A stretch of DNA of 64,000 nt, taken from contig JARLJL010000022.1 of the NCBI GenBank assembly GCA_031291235.1, forward strand, positions 248,001 through 312,000, given 5' to 3'. This DNA is from Sulfuriferula sp. GTDB lineage: Bacteria > Pseudomonadota > Gammaproteobacteria > Burkholderiales > Sulfuriferulaceae. This document shows, one piece after another, positions 40,693 to 49,982 of the stretch (its first letter is position 1; each line of letters begins with the position of its first letter). The translations under genes and the position numbers were made by a program. The notes beneath the pieces were generated by a model. The model made no database searches. It had not been told where the DNA came from and was given only the letters and a program-made list of their open reading frames with translations.

Positions 40693-41862
40693 ATGGCTGA
40701 AGACAGCGATCTTGAGAAAACGGAACAGGCTACCCCCAAGCGCCTCGAAAAGGCGCGGGAAGAGGGGGATGTACCGCGCTCGCGCGAGCTGGCCACGTTT
40801 ACCGGTTTGCTGGCCGCCGGTAGCGGGCTCTGGCTGTCCGGCGATCATCTCATTCGCCAACTGGAAACCACACTGGTCTCGGGCATGTCGTTTAACCGCA
40901 CTCAGGCTTACGATTTTGCAACGCTGTATTCGCAGCTGGCGCGTAACCTCGTCGATCTGATGCTCGCATTCGCACCGATGGCCGGACTGTTGATATTGGT
41001 GACGCTGCTTTCCCCGGCCCTGATAGGCGGCTGGCTGTTCAGTACCAAGGCGCTGGTTCCCAATTTCGGGCGCATGAACCCTATCAAAGGCGTTACCAAT
41101 ATGGTGTCGGCACGCGCATTGGTAGAACTGATCAAGGCTGTTGCCAAGGCCAGCCTGGTGGGCGGGGTTGCATGGATGGTCATGGCCCATGAAAAAGAGG
41201 CAGTACTGTCGCTGAGCGTTGAGTCGGTACATCAAAGTACCGCCCACCTGGCAGATTTGCTGTGGTATGCATTCATCTGGATGACGGCAGCATTGGGGCT
41301 GATCGTCCTCATCGATGCGCCATACCAGATGTTCCACTATGCCAAGAAACTGAAAATGACGCGCGAAGAAGTGCGCCAGGAAGCGAAAGAAGCTGAAGGC
41401 GATCCGCAAGTCAAAGCCAAGATCCGTGCACAGCAACGCGAAATGGCGCGTCGCCGGATGATGGCTGAAGTGCCGACTGCGGATGTGGTCGTTACCAACC
41501 CGACGCATTATGCGGTAGCGCTCAAATATGCCGACGGCACCATGCGTGCGCCTATCGTGGTGGCAAAGGGTGCGGATGAAGTCGCAGCCAGGATACGCGA
41601 GATCGCCGCCGAACATAAGATTCCGACGCTGGAAGCCGCGCCGCTGGCACGGGCGTTATACCGCCATGCCGAACTGGGTACCGAAATCCCTGAAGCGCTG
41701 TATACCGCCGTTGCGGAAATTCTCGCCTACGTATTCCAATTGCGTACATATCGCCAGCGCGGCGGCATGGCGCCTGTTGTTCCAACCAATATCGATGTAC
41801 CGCCCGAACTTGATCCGTTGAATCCGGCGGCATCTGCCCAACTCGCTAATGGAGATCTGTGA
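40693..41862 (+). CDS. flhB: Flagellar export protein FlhB
   Basis: This 389-residue component of the flagellar type III export gate switches substrate specificity from rod/hook to filament proteins. It has four membrane segments, then a cytoplasmic domain with the autocleavage motif NPTH at about residues 269-272. The N-terminus EKTEQATPKRLEKAREEG is canonical. A small Pro-rich tail follows. It is the first gene of the flagellar block. No sigma54 or sigma28 promoter could be recognised in the 157 bases upstream. Confidence 0.95.
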   Translation: MAEDSDLEKTEQATPKRLEKAREEGDVPRSRELATFTGLLAAGSGLWLSGDHLIRQLETTLVSGMSFNRTQAYDFATLYSQLARNLVDLMLAFAPMAGLLILVTLLSPALIGGWLFSTKALVPNFGRMNPIKGVTNMVSARALVELIKAVAKASLVGGVAWMVMAHEKEAVLSLSVESVHQSTAHLADLLWYAFIWMTAALGLIVLIDAPYQMFHYAKKLKMTREEVRQEAKEAEGDPQVKAKIRAQQREMARRRMMAEVPTADVVVTNPTHYAVALKYADGTMRAPIVVAKGADEVAARIREIAAEHKIPTLEAAPLARALYRHAELGTEIPEALYTAVAEILAYVFQLRTYRQRGGMAPVVPTNIDVPPELDPLNPAASAQLANGDL

Positions 41863-43940
41863 TGAACGATTTTAAACTCCCGGCCTGGCTGTCCGTACCC
41901 GGCGGTGCCGTGCTGGTGGCACCGATTATCATCATCGTCATGCTGTCGATGATGGTGCTGCCATTGCCGCCGTTCATACTCGATATCTTTTTCAGCTTCA
42001 ATATCGCCTTGTCGATTATCGTGCTGCTCACCAGTCTGTATACCGTCAAGCCGCTGGACTTCCTTGTGTTTCCTACGGTGCTGCTGGTCAGCACGATGCT
42101 GCGGCTGTCGCTCAACGTGGCTTCGACTCGCGTGGTATTGACCGAAGGCCATACCGGTCCGGATGCGGCCGGCAAGGTGATCGAAGCTTTCGGGCATTTT
42201 CTGATCGGCGGCAATTACACGGTCGGTATCGTGGTGTTTATCATCCTGACCATTATCAACTTCATGGTGGTGACCAAAGGTGCCGGCCGTATTGCCGAGG
42301 TTGGCGCTCGGTTTACTCTGGATGCGATGCCGGGCAAGCAAATGGCGATTGACGCCGATTTGAATGCAGGTCTGATAGGCGAACAGGAAGCGCGTCAACG
42401 CCGTAGCGATGTGGCGCAGGAAGCCGAATTTTACGGCGCCATGGACGGTGCCAGCAAATACGTGCGCGGCGATGCGGTTGCTGGCATCATGGTGACCATC
42501 ATCAATATCATCGGCGGTTTGATCGTCGGTATGGTGCAGCACGATCTGAGTTTCGACGTGGCGATCAAAAACTATACCTTGCTGGCCATCGGCGACGGTC
42601 TGGTTGCGCAAATCCCGTCGCTGATCATTTCTACGGCGGCCGGTATCGTGGTGTCGCGCGTTGCCAGCGATCAGGACATCGGCGGTCAGCTGCTCGGTCA
42701 GCTGTTTGCCAAACCGGCTGTGCTGTATATCGCTGCCGGTATCATCGGCGGCATGGGCGTGATCCCCGGCATGCCGCATCTGGCGTTTATCATGCTGGCT
42801 GCTGCACTGGCAGGCGGTGCGTTTTCGCTGACACAGAAAGCCAAGCTGGCAGCAGCACCGGTAGCGGAAGCGCCTGCCGCACCGCTGGAAATGGAAGAGG
42901 CTACCTGGCGGGATATCATGCCGGTCGATACGCTGGGTCTGGAAGTCGGCTATCGCCTCATTCCTTTGGTGGACAAAACCCAGGGCGGCGAGCTGCTGCG
43001 GCGCATCAAGGGCATACGCAAGAAATTTGCGCAGGAAGTCGGATTCCTGCCGCCGTCGGTGCATATACGCGACAATCTCGAACTGAAGCCGTCCGCTTAT
43101 CGCATTACCCTTAAAGACGTGGAAGTCGGCAGCGGCGAATCACACACCGGTCAGTTCCTGGCCATCAATCCGGGTGTGGTAAGCGGCACCCTGCCTGGCG
43201 CAGCCACAACCGACCCCGCGTTCGGCCTGCCTGCCGTCTGGGTGGAAAGCAGCCTGCGCGATCAGGCTCAGGCCATGGGTTATACCGTGGTGGATGCAGG
43301 TACGGTGGTCGCAACGCATCTGAATCACCTCATTACGCAACATGCAGCCGAATTGCTCGGCCGTCAGGAAGTGCAGCAATTGCTGGATCATCTGGCTACC
43401 GAGTCGCCCAAGCTGATCGAGGATCTGGTACCAAAACTGATGTCGCTGGCTTCATTGCAGAAGGTGTTGCAAAACCTGCTTGCCGAAGGCGTGCATATTC
43501 GCGACATGCGTACCATCATAGAAGTGCTCGCCGAGCACGCCGGACGCATACAGGATACCAATGAGCTGACCGCGCTGGTACGTATCGCGCTGGGTCGTGC
43601 CATCGTGCAACAAATCTACCCGGGCGCAAATGAATTGACGGTCATGGCGCTGGATAATCGACTGGAACGCTTGCTGATGCAGGCGATACAAGCCAGCGGC
43701 CCGGATGGCGCGGGTATAGAGCCCGGTCTCGCCGATACGCTGGCAACGCAGACCAATGCCGCTACGCGTAAACAGGAGCAAATGGGACTACCCGCGGTTT
43801 TGCTGGTACCGAATCAGTTACGTACGTTGTTGGCTCGGTTCCTGCATCGTGCAATCCCGCAATTGAAAGTATTGTCGCATTCTGAAATTCCCGACTCTAA
43901 GACGATTAGAGTTACCAGTCTGGTTGGAGGCCAAGCATGA
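41862..43940 (+). CDS. flhA: Flagellar export protein FlhA
   Basis: This 692-residue major export-gate protein has about eight N-terminal membrane segments. The FHIPEP-family motif region (TKGAGRIAEVGARFTLDAMPGKQMAI) is present, and the large cytoplasmic ring domain starts near residue 350. The ATG at 41862 overlaps the flhB stop (TGATG); a GTG three bases earlier is also possible. Ends in ATGA overlap with flhF. Confidence 0.95.
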   Translation: MNDFKLPAWLSVPGGAVLVAPIIIIVMLSMMVLPLPPFILDIFFSFNIALSIIVLLTSLYTVKPLDFLVFPTVLLVSTMLRLSLNVASTRVVLTEGHTGPDAAGKVIEAFGHFLIGGNYTVGIVVFIILTIINFMVVTKGAGRIAEVGARFTLDAMPGKQMAIDADLNAGLIGEQEARQRRSDVAQEAEFYGAMDGASKYVRGDAVAGIMVTIINIIGGLIVGMVQHDLSFDVAIKNYTLLAIGDGLVAQIPSLIISTAAGIVVSRVASDQDIGGQLLGQLFAKPAVLYIAAGIIGGMGVIPGMPHLAFIMLAAALAGGAFSLTQKAKLAAAPVAEAPAAPLEMEEATWRDIMPVDTLGLEVGYRLIPLVDKTQGGELLRRIKGIRKKFAQEVGFLPPSVHIRDNLELKPSAYRITLKDVEVGSGESHTGQFLAINPGVVSGTLPGAATTDPAFGLPAVWVESSLRDQAQAMGYTVVDAGTVVATHLNHLITQHAAELLGRQEVQQLLDHLATESPKLIEDLVPKLMSLASLQKVLQNLLAEGVHIRDMRTIIEVLAEHAGRIQDTNELTALVRIALGRAIVQQIYPGANELTVMALDNRLERLLMQAIQASGPDGAGIEPGLADTLATQTNAATRKQEQMGLPAVLLVPNQLRTLLARFLHRAIPQLKVLSHSEIPDSKTIRVTSLVGGQA

Positions 43941-45229
43941 ACGTTCAAAAATTTATAGCCAGCAATTCGCGTGACGCACTGCGTCAGGTACGCGACGCTC
44001 TAGGTGCCGATGCGGTGATTCTGTCCAATCGCAATGTCCCCGGCGGTGTGGAAATCATGGCATTGGCAGGTGAAGATATCGCCTCGCTGGTATCGCCTTC
44101 GGTAGAAAGGGAAGCCGAGCCAAAACCGGCGTTCATGCCTGTTGCACCGCCGCCTGCAAAACCGGCGCCGCGCCGTAATCAGGCGGATAACCTGAGTGAA
44201 GCGCTGCAATCGGTGCGTGCGCCGGCCATTGTCAAGAATGCCAAATCCGATACCCAAAAGGAAATGAATGTGGTCATGGACGAGATCCGTGCCATGCGCA
44301 ACATGCTGGAGGCCCAGTTAAGCGAGCTTGCCTGGACCACCATGCAAACTCGCGAACCGTTTCGCGGCGATATCATGCGCGAATTGCTGTCGACCGGTTT
44401 CAGCGCCAGCTTGTCGCGTCATCTGGTTGAGAATCTGCCTGCGGTCAAAACCGTCGAAGAAGGCATGCGCTGGGTCAAATCGGTGCTGGTTCGCAACCTG
44501 ACGGCGATGAAGAATGAAAACGAAGTACTGGAAAAGGGCGGCGTTTTTGCGCTGGTCGGGCCGACCGGCGTGGGCAAGACCACGACCACCGCCAAGCTTG
44601 CGGCGCGTTGCGTCATGCGCCACGGCGCGAACAAGCTGGCATTGATTACGACGGACGGCTATCGTATCGGCGGTCACGAACAGTTGCGTATCTACGGCAA
44701 AATACTGGGCGTGATGGTGCATTCGGTCAAGGATGAAAGTGACTTGCGCATCGCGCTGGAAGAGCTCAAGGGCAAGCATACGGTGCTGATCGATACCGTC
44801 GGCATGAACCAGCGCGACCAGATGGTAGCGGAACAAGTGGCGATGCTGTCCGGCGCCGGTACGCCGGTCAAGCGCCTGTTGTGCCTGAATGCCACCTCGA
44901 CCGGCGAAACGCTGAGCGAAGTGGTGCGCGCCTATCAGGGTTCCGGTCTGGCCGGTTGCATCATTACCAAGCTGGACGAAGCGGCCACCATGGGCAATGT
45001 GATCGACGTGATCATCCGTCAGAAACTGAATTTGTATTATGCCGCCAACGGTCAGCGCGTGCCTGAAGACTTGCATGTGATGGGGCGCGAGGCGCTGATA
45101 GACCGAGCTTTCCGGTTGAAGCGCGAAAATGTGCCATTCCAGTTTCATGACGACGAACTGTCGCTGGTGGTTGCCAATGCTGCACGAGCATCCCAGGACA
45201 AAAGCTTGCGCGAGGTGAATCTTGGCTAA
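43937..45229 (+). CDS. flhF: Flagellar placement GTPase FlhF
   Basis: This 430-residue SRP-type GTPase sets the position and number of polar flagella. It has an N-terminal variable part with a Pro-rich linker (about 50-85), then an NG domain with P-loop GPTGVGKTTTTAKLAARCV (about 211-229), DTVGMNQRD and TKLDEA. It overlaps the fleN-like gene by 8 bases. Its presence suggests polar flagellation. Confidence 0.94.
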   Translation: MNVQKFIASNSRDALRQVRDALGADAVILSNRNVPGGVEIMALAGEDIASLVSPSVEREAEPKPAFMPVAPPPAKPAPRRNQADNLSEALQSVRAPAIVKNAKSDTQKEMNVVMDEIRAMRNMLEAQLSELAWTTMQTREPFRGDIMRELLSTGFSASLSRHLVENLPAVKTVEEGMRWVKSVLVRNLTAMKNENEVLEKGGVFALVGPTGVGKTTTTAKLAARCVMRHGANKLALITTDGYRIGGHEQLRIYGKILGVMVHSVKDESDLRIALEELKGKHTVLIDTVGMNQRDQMVAEQVAMLSGAGTPVKRLLCLNATSTGETLSEVVRAYQGSGLAGCIITKLDEAATMGNVIDVIIRQKLNLYYAANGQRVPEDLHVMGREALIDRAFRLKRENVPFQFHDDELSLVVANAARASQDKSLREVNLG

Positions 45230-46010
45230 TTTCAATATGGATCAGGCGGAGGGTTTGCGGCGCATGCTGGCCGGCCCCAAACCGCGCATAGTGACATTGT
45301 TGTCCGCGCTGGGTACGGCGGAAAAAAATGCCATGTTAACCAATCTGACTGCATCGCTGGTGCATCTGGGCGGCGACGCCGTGCTGGTCGATGCGCGGCG
45401 CAATAATGGCGTCGGCATGCTGTTGGGGCGTACGCGCAAGCATGACATGCTGGATGCGGCGCGTCAGCGATGCGCGCTGGAGGAAGTAATACAGCCGCTG
45501 CAGGAAGGTTTCAGCTTCGTATCCATGGATAGCAGGCAGACTGCGTCCGTGCATGACGATGCTGCCGACAATAACCGGCTATCCAATGTTTTTTCGGTGC
45601 TGGCCAAGCGCTTCGGTACCATGGTGGTCGATGCGGAGCTGGACGACGAAGACAGATTGCCGGTAGCCGCAATGGCGGCAGGCGAGATCGTTATACATAT
45701 AAATACCAGTGCAGAATCCATTAAAGCGGGGTATTGTTTGATCAAGCGCCTGAATGCGAATCTTGGCCGCCGCTCGTTCGGCGTGCTGGTGACGCATGCA
45801 GATGAAGCCCAAGCGCAGCTGGTTTATGCTAATCTTGCAAAAACGGCGAGTCGATATCTGGCCGTGCCGTTGCATTTTATGGGGTCGATCCCGGCTGACG
45901 ACCACCTGGGCCGCGCTACGCGGCTGGGTCGTTCGGTGATTGACGCGTTTCCGATGGCATTAGCCTCTGTGGCATTCAGACGAATTGCAGGACAATTAGG
46001 CTTATCTTGA
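45222..46010 (+). CDS. fleN: FleN/FlhG-like protein with degenerate Walker A
   Basis: This 262-residue protein occupies the FleN/FlhG position and fold of a MinD-like ATPase (VLVDARRNNGVGMLLGR, FGTMVVDAELDDEDRLPVAAMAAGEIVI, FGVLVTHADEAQ, IPADDHLGRATRLGRSV). The deviant Walker A (GKGGVGKT) expected near residues 28-36 is replaced by SALGTAEKNAML, so the nucleotide-binding lysines and glycines are lost. Family role: partner of FlhF, limits flagellar number. Here ATP-driven dimerisation may be absent; it may act as an ATP-independent FlhF partner. Confidence 0.82.
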   Translation: MANFNMDQAEGLRRMLAGPKPRIVTLLSALGTAEKNAMLTNLTASLVHLGGDAVLVDARRNNGVGMLLGRTRKHDMLDAARQRCALEEVIQPLQEGFSFVSMDSRQTASVHDDAADNNRLSNVFSVLAKRFGTMVVDAELDDEDRLPVAAMAAGEIVIHINTSAESIKAGYCLIKRLNANLGRRSFGVLVTHADEAQAQLVYANLAKTASRYLAVPLHFMGSIPADDHLGRATRLGRSVIDAFPMALASVAFRRIAGQLGLS

Positions 46011-46013
46011 AAT

Positions 46014-46745
46014 ATGTACACCGTTAACGGAAAAACAGATAAAAATCAACTGCTCACGGAACATGCGCCATTAGTAAAACGCCTGGCATATCAGCTCAAG
46101 GCGAAATTGCCGCCCAGCGTCGAAGTGGACGATTTGATTCAGGCCGGCATGATGGGCTTGCTTGATGCCGTTAATCGTTACGAGGAATCACACGGCGCAC
46201 AGTTCGAAACTTATGCCGTGCAGCGCATACGCGGCGCCATGCTCGACGAGCTGCGCAGTACTGACTGGCTGCCGCGCAATCTGCGCCAGAATATGCGCAA
46301 GATCGAAGTCGCCATGTCGTCGCTGCAACAGCAGCTGGGACGCATGCCGACAGAGCTCGAGGTTGCCAAAAGCATGAAAATGTCGCTGGTAGATTACCAG
46401 GACATGCTGACCGAGGGCAGCGGTCACCAGTTGGTCTATTACGAGGACTATCATGATGACGATGATCATGACAGTTTTCTCGACCGGTTCTGCTCCGATC
46501 ACTCCAGCGACCCGTTGCTGGGTTTGTTGCAAGACGATTTCAGGGATGCGCTGGTAGAAGCAATCGACAGTTTGCCGGAGCGCGAAAAGCTTTTGATGGG
46601 GTTGTATTACGAGCAGGAACTGAACCTCAAGGAAATTGGCGCAGTTATGGGTGTTTCCGAATCCCGCGTATGTCAATTACATAGCCAAGCCGTTGCACGC
46701 ATACGGGCAAATCTGAGGGGATTATTGTGGACTGGGGCAGCCTGA
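46014..46745 (+). CDS. fliA: Flagellar sigma factor FliA (sigma28)
   Basis: This 243-residue sigma28 transcribes late flagellar and motility genes. Region 2 is seen in VEVDDLIQAGMMGLLDAVNRYEESHGAQFETYAVQRIRGAMLDELR, region 3 in LGRMPTELEVAKSMKM and region 4 in LNLKEIGAVMGVSESRVCQLHSQAVARIR. It starts three bases after fleN and overlaps motC by 19 bases. The acidic stretch YYEDYHDDDDHD between regions 3 and 4 is longer than usual. Confidence 0.95.
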   Translation: MYTVNGKTDKNQLLTEHAPLVKRLAYQLKAKLPPSVEVDDLIQAGMMGLLDAVNRYEESHGAQFETYAVQRIRGAMLDELRSTDWLPRNLRQNMRKIEVAMSSLQQQLGRMPTELEVAKSMKMSLVDYQDMLTEGSGHQLVYYEDYHDDDDHDSFLDRFCSDHSSDPLLGLLQDDFRDALVEAIDSLPEREKLLMGLYYEQELNLKEIGAVMGVSESRVCQLHSQAVARIRANLRGLLWTGAA

Positions 46746-47467
46746 TTGGTGTAACGCTGGCATTGGCCGGCGTGTTGATTGCGCACATGCTGGATGGCGG
46801 ACATATTGGTTCGCTATTGCAGCCGGCGGCATTTATCATCGTCTTCGTCGGCACGCTGGGTGCCATTCTGATACAGACAAGAATTCCGGTTTTTGTACGT
46901 GGCGTCAAGATGTTACGGTGGATATTTAAACCGCCGGTTGATAATAAAAAAACCCTGATCAGGGATATCGGCGTGTGGAGCCACACTGCCCGCAAGGAAG
47001 GTTTTCTGAGTCTGGAATCCCATATGCGATCCAATCGCGACCCATTTGTGGTTAAAGGTTTGCGGCTTATTATCGACGGTATCGACCCTGTCAAATTAAG
47101 AGAAATTCTGGAAGTGGATACCTACGAGTATGAGGCCGAGCAGCGGCAGGCCGTCAAAATCTGGGAAGCCGCCGGCGGTTATTCGCCAACCATAGGCATA
47201 CTCGGCGCAGTGCTGGGCCTGATACACGTCATGGAACATTTGTCCGATCCGACCAAACTGGGCGGCGGCATTGCCATTGCATTCGTGGCAACCATTTATG
47301 GCGTGGGATTCGCCAACCTGATTTTTCTGCCGGTTTCCAACCGGCTCAAAGCGATTATCCACCACTCAATCAGCCAGCGCGAAATGATCACGGATGCGTT
47401 ACTTTCGATTGCTACCGGGGAAAACCCCCGTATTATCGAAGAGCGTCTGGCTGCTTATCTGAGGTAA
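46727..47467 (+). CDS. motC: Flagellar stator protein MotC (MotA family)
   Basis: This 246-residue inner-membrane stator subunit has four hydrophobic segments and a cytoplasmic loop (DPFVVKGLRLIIDGIDPVKLREILE). GGYSPTIGILGAVLGLIHVME is the conserved third helix with the proline of MotA/PomA. The start is GTG at 46727 with an AGGGG ribosome site. Paired with motD, it forms the second-type (MotCD) stator; no che genes lie between it and fliA. Confidence 0.92.
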   Translation: MDWGSLIGVTLALAGVLIAHMLDGGHIGSLLQPAAFIIVFVGTLGAILIQTRIPVFVRGVKMLRWIFKPPVDNKKTLIRDIGVWSHTARKEGFLSLESHMRSNRDPFVVKGLRLIIDGIDPVKLREILEVDTYEYEAEQRQAVKIWEAAGGYSPTIGILGAVLGLIHVMEHLSDPTKLGGGIAIAFVATIYGVGFANLIFLPVSNRLKAIIHHSISQREMITDALLSIATGENPRIIEERLAAYLR

Positions 47468-47474
47468 TTCAGCC

Positions 47475-48239
47475 ATGGCACACAGGCGGCGAGTCAGAGA
47501 AGAAGAGGACAACCCGGATCGCTGGCTGGTGTCCTATGCCGATTTTATTACCCTGCTGTTCGCATTCTTTGTGGTGATGTACGCCGTATCTGCCGTTAAT
47601 GAAGGCAAATACCGGGTGTTGTCCAATGCCTTGGGCGATGCTTTCGGCGGCGGCGCGCCGGTGGCAGGCAAAGGCACTGCAAAATCCAAACTGCTGGCGC
47701 CTTTGAACAAGGCCAACGTCAGCGAGGTCGTGCATCAGGAAAGCAGGCAAATGACTGGTATTGCCAACAGCCTTTTGCAATCCTTATCGCCGCTGGTTAA
47801 AGAGGGGATGGTTCGGGTTACCCAGACAGCGCGCGGCGTGAATGTGGAAATCAACGCCAGCCTGCTATTTGCGCCGGGTGCGGCGAATCTGACAGAAGAA
47901 TCCAAAAAGGCGTTGCAGGCGATTGCCGTTGTGCTCAAGGATCAGCGTAACGATATGGAAATCGACGGCTATACGGATGATGTGCCTATCAGTAACCCCT
48001 TGTTTCCCTCCAATTGGGAATTGTCGGCCGTGCGTGCGGGCAGTGTCGCTCGCGAGTTCGTTGCCAGCGGGATTGCAGAAAACCGTTTGATGGTGGTCGG
48101 TTACGGCTCCAATAAACCCATCATGCCGAATGATAGTGTCGAGAACCGGGCCAGAAATCGCCGGGTAGAGGTTGTGATTCTGTCTACATTGCCTGAAGCT
48201 TCCAGAGAAATCTCGCTTACTACCAAATCAGCCGAATAA
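47475..48239 (+). CDS. motD: Flagellar stator protein MotD (MotB family, OmpA-like)
   Basis: This 254-residue stator subunit has a single membrane helix SYADFITLLFAFFVVMYAVSA with the ion-binding Asp in the YADF motif. A plug-like region follows, then an OmpA-type peptidoglycan-binding domain (VVLKDQRNDMEIDGYTDD, NRARNRRVEVVIL). It lies seven bases after motC and ends the flagellar block. Confidence 0.93.
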   Translation: MAHRRRVREEEDNPDRWLVSYADFITLLFAFFVVMYAVSAVNEGKYRVLSNALGDAFGGGAPVAGKGTAKSKLLAPLNKANVSEVVHQESRQMTGIANSLLQSLSPLVKEGMVRVTQTARGVNVEINASLLFAPGAANLTEESKKALQAIAVVLKDQRNDMEIDGYTDDVPISNPLFPSNWELSAVRAGSVAREFVASGIAENRLMVVGYGSNKPIMPNDSVENRARNRRVEVVILSTLPEASREISLTTKSAE

Positions 48240-48363
48240 TGCACCGCGGCTGCGCATGCCGCACGAGGATGTTTGAATAGCCACTGTGCTTGCCTGAGCA
48301 AACTTTGCATTTGTGTTAATAAGGCATGTTTGTTACGATTTTGAATTTTTGGGCCGACGGTTT

Positions 48364-49929
48364 ATGCAAAGTGATCTGAAAGCACTCGAGTTTGATGCGA
48401 TACGACGAATTCTGGAGCGGCTGACATTTTCGCCTTATGGGGCAGATGCGGCGAGAAATCTGGAGCCAGCGCCGAATTTGGCGATTGCCCGGCAGATGCA
48501 GGCCGCTGTGACGGCAGCTCGTCAGGTGGTCGATGCTTACCTGATGCCGCGTTTGCAGAATATCCCCGATATCCGTGCCGCATTGCGTCAGGCCAATCAG
48601 ACCGGTGCCGCGTTGCCTGCCAGCGCATTGCATAATCTGCGCATTATCATGCAGACCGGTCTGACTTTGCGCGATCTGGTGGCCAATCATCCCGATTTAT
48701 ATTCCGCCATTCATACCTTAAAGGCACCGGCCAGTCTGGTTGAAGTGCTCGACAAAACCATCAATCCGGCCGGACGCTTGCGTGAGGATGCCACGCCGGA
48801 ACTGGACGCTCTGCATCAGCAGTTTCATCAGGTGCAAACCGGACTGGAAGCGCAGCTCAAGGCATTGATGATATCCCCCGAATATGCCGGCTATTTCGAC
48901 GAGCATAGCCGCGTGCAGTGGCATGGTACGCGTGCCGTGCTGGCCGTGCGTGCGGCTCATGCCGACAAACTCAAGGGCGTGCGGCGCGGCTCCAGCGGCG
49001 GCGGGCGCGATATCCTGATAGAGCCGATCGAAGCCGTGGCCCATAATAATCGTCTGGAAGCTCTGAACGGCCAGATCGAGGGGCAAAACCAGATTGTGTT
49101 GCGCGCCGTTACCGATATCGTGCGCGAACATCTGAACGATCTGAACCAATTGGTCGACGCCATTACCTGGGTGGATCTGGCACTGGCTGCCGGCCAGTTT
49201 TCCGCAGCATTGAACGCAGTTCCGCCATTGCTGGTGGAGGAAGCGCGCGTGGTGTTGCAGCAAGCCTATCATCCGCAACTGTTATTGCAATTCCAGGAAA
49301 AAAACATCTCGCGTCTGGTGCCGTTGAGCATTGATCTGGGCGGTAAACAGTCGATGATGGTGATTACCGGCCCGAATACCGGCGGTAAGACGGTGGTGCT
49401 CAAAACGGTAGGATTGCTGGTGACCATGGCGCATTGCGGTTTGCATTTGCCGGCTGAGGGCAATTGCATCATAGGCAATTTCAATCGCGTGATTGTCGAT
49501 GTCGGCGACAAGCAAAGCCTGCATAATCATTTGTCGACCTTTGCCGGGCATGTCGAAGTACTGAAGAGGTTGCTGGAGGAGGCCGACGAGCATACCTTGG
49601 TGCTGATGGACGAGCTGGGTACCGGCACCGATCCGGAAGAAGGTGCATCGCTGGCCATGGCCGTGCTGGACGAGCTTGCCAGACGCAAGGTACACGGTAT
49701 TGTGACCACGCACCTCACACCGCTCAAGGTATTTGCCGACCAGCACGAATATCTGAGCAACGCTTCGATGCGCTTCGATTATGCGACCTTGTCGCCGACC
49801 TACCAGCTGGAATTCGGTCAGGCGGGCGCGTCGCTGGGTCTGATTATTGCCGAAAAGAATGGTTTGCCATCCGCGCTGATCAATCACGCCAGAGCGTATT
49901 TGCAGACGATACAGGCAGGTAGAGCCTAA
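48364..49929 (+). CDS. Short MutS2-like ATPase without Smr domain
   Basis: This 521-residue protein of the MutS2 lineage has a lever/clamp region in the first 300 residues. The ATPase domain has Walker A GPNTGGKTVVLKTVGL and Walker B VLMDELGTGTDPEEGASLAMA. Typical MutS2 is near 780 residues and continues with a coiled part and a C-terminal Smr nuclease domain; this protein stops just after the ATPase (AEKNGLPSALINHARAYL) and nothing Smr-like follows. MutS2 proteins act on ribosome collisions or recombination rather than mismatches. The ATG at 48364 is used; an upstream in-frame start adds an unconserved stretch. Confidence 0.88.
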   Translation: MQSDLKALEFDAIRRILERLTFSPYGADAARNLEPAPNLAIARQMQAAVTAARQVVDAYLMPRLQNIPDIRAALRQANQTGAALPASALHNLRIIMQTGLTLRDLVANHPDLYSAIHTLKAPASLVEVLDKTINPAGRLREDATPELDALHQQFHQVQTGLEAQLKALMISPEYAGYFDEHSRVQWHGTRAVLAVRAAHADKLKGVRRGSSGGGRDILIEPIEAVAHNNRLEALNGQIEGQNQIVLRAVTDIVREHLNDLNQLVDAITWVDLALAAGQFSAALNAVPPLLVEEARVVLQQAYHPQLLLQFQEKNISRLVPLSIDLGGKQSMMVITGPNTGGKTVVLKTVGLLVTMAHCGLHLPAEGNCIIGNFNRVIVDVGDKQSLHNHLSTFAGHVEVLKRLLEEADEHTLVLMDELGTGTDPEEGASLAMAVLDELARRKVHGIVTTHLTPLKVFADQHEYLSNASMRFDYATLSPTYQLEFGQAGASLGLIIAEKNGLPSALINHARAYLQTIQAGRA

Positions 49930-49982
49930 TCCGCCTTGAATAGCAGTTATACTGTCGCCTTTGCAGAAACAGGTAGCTGATT

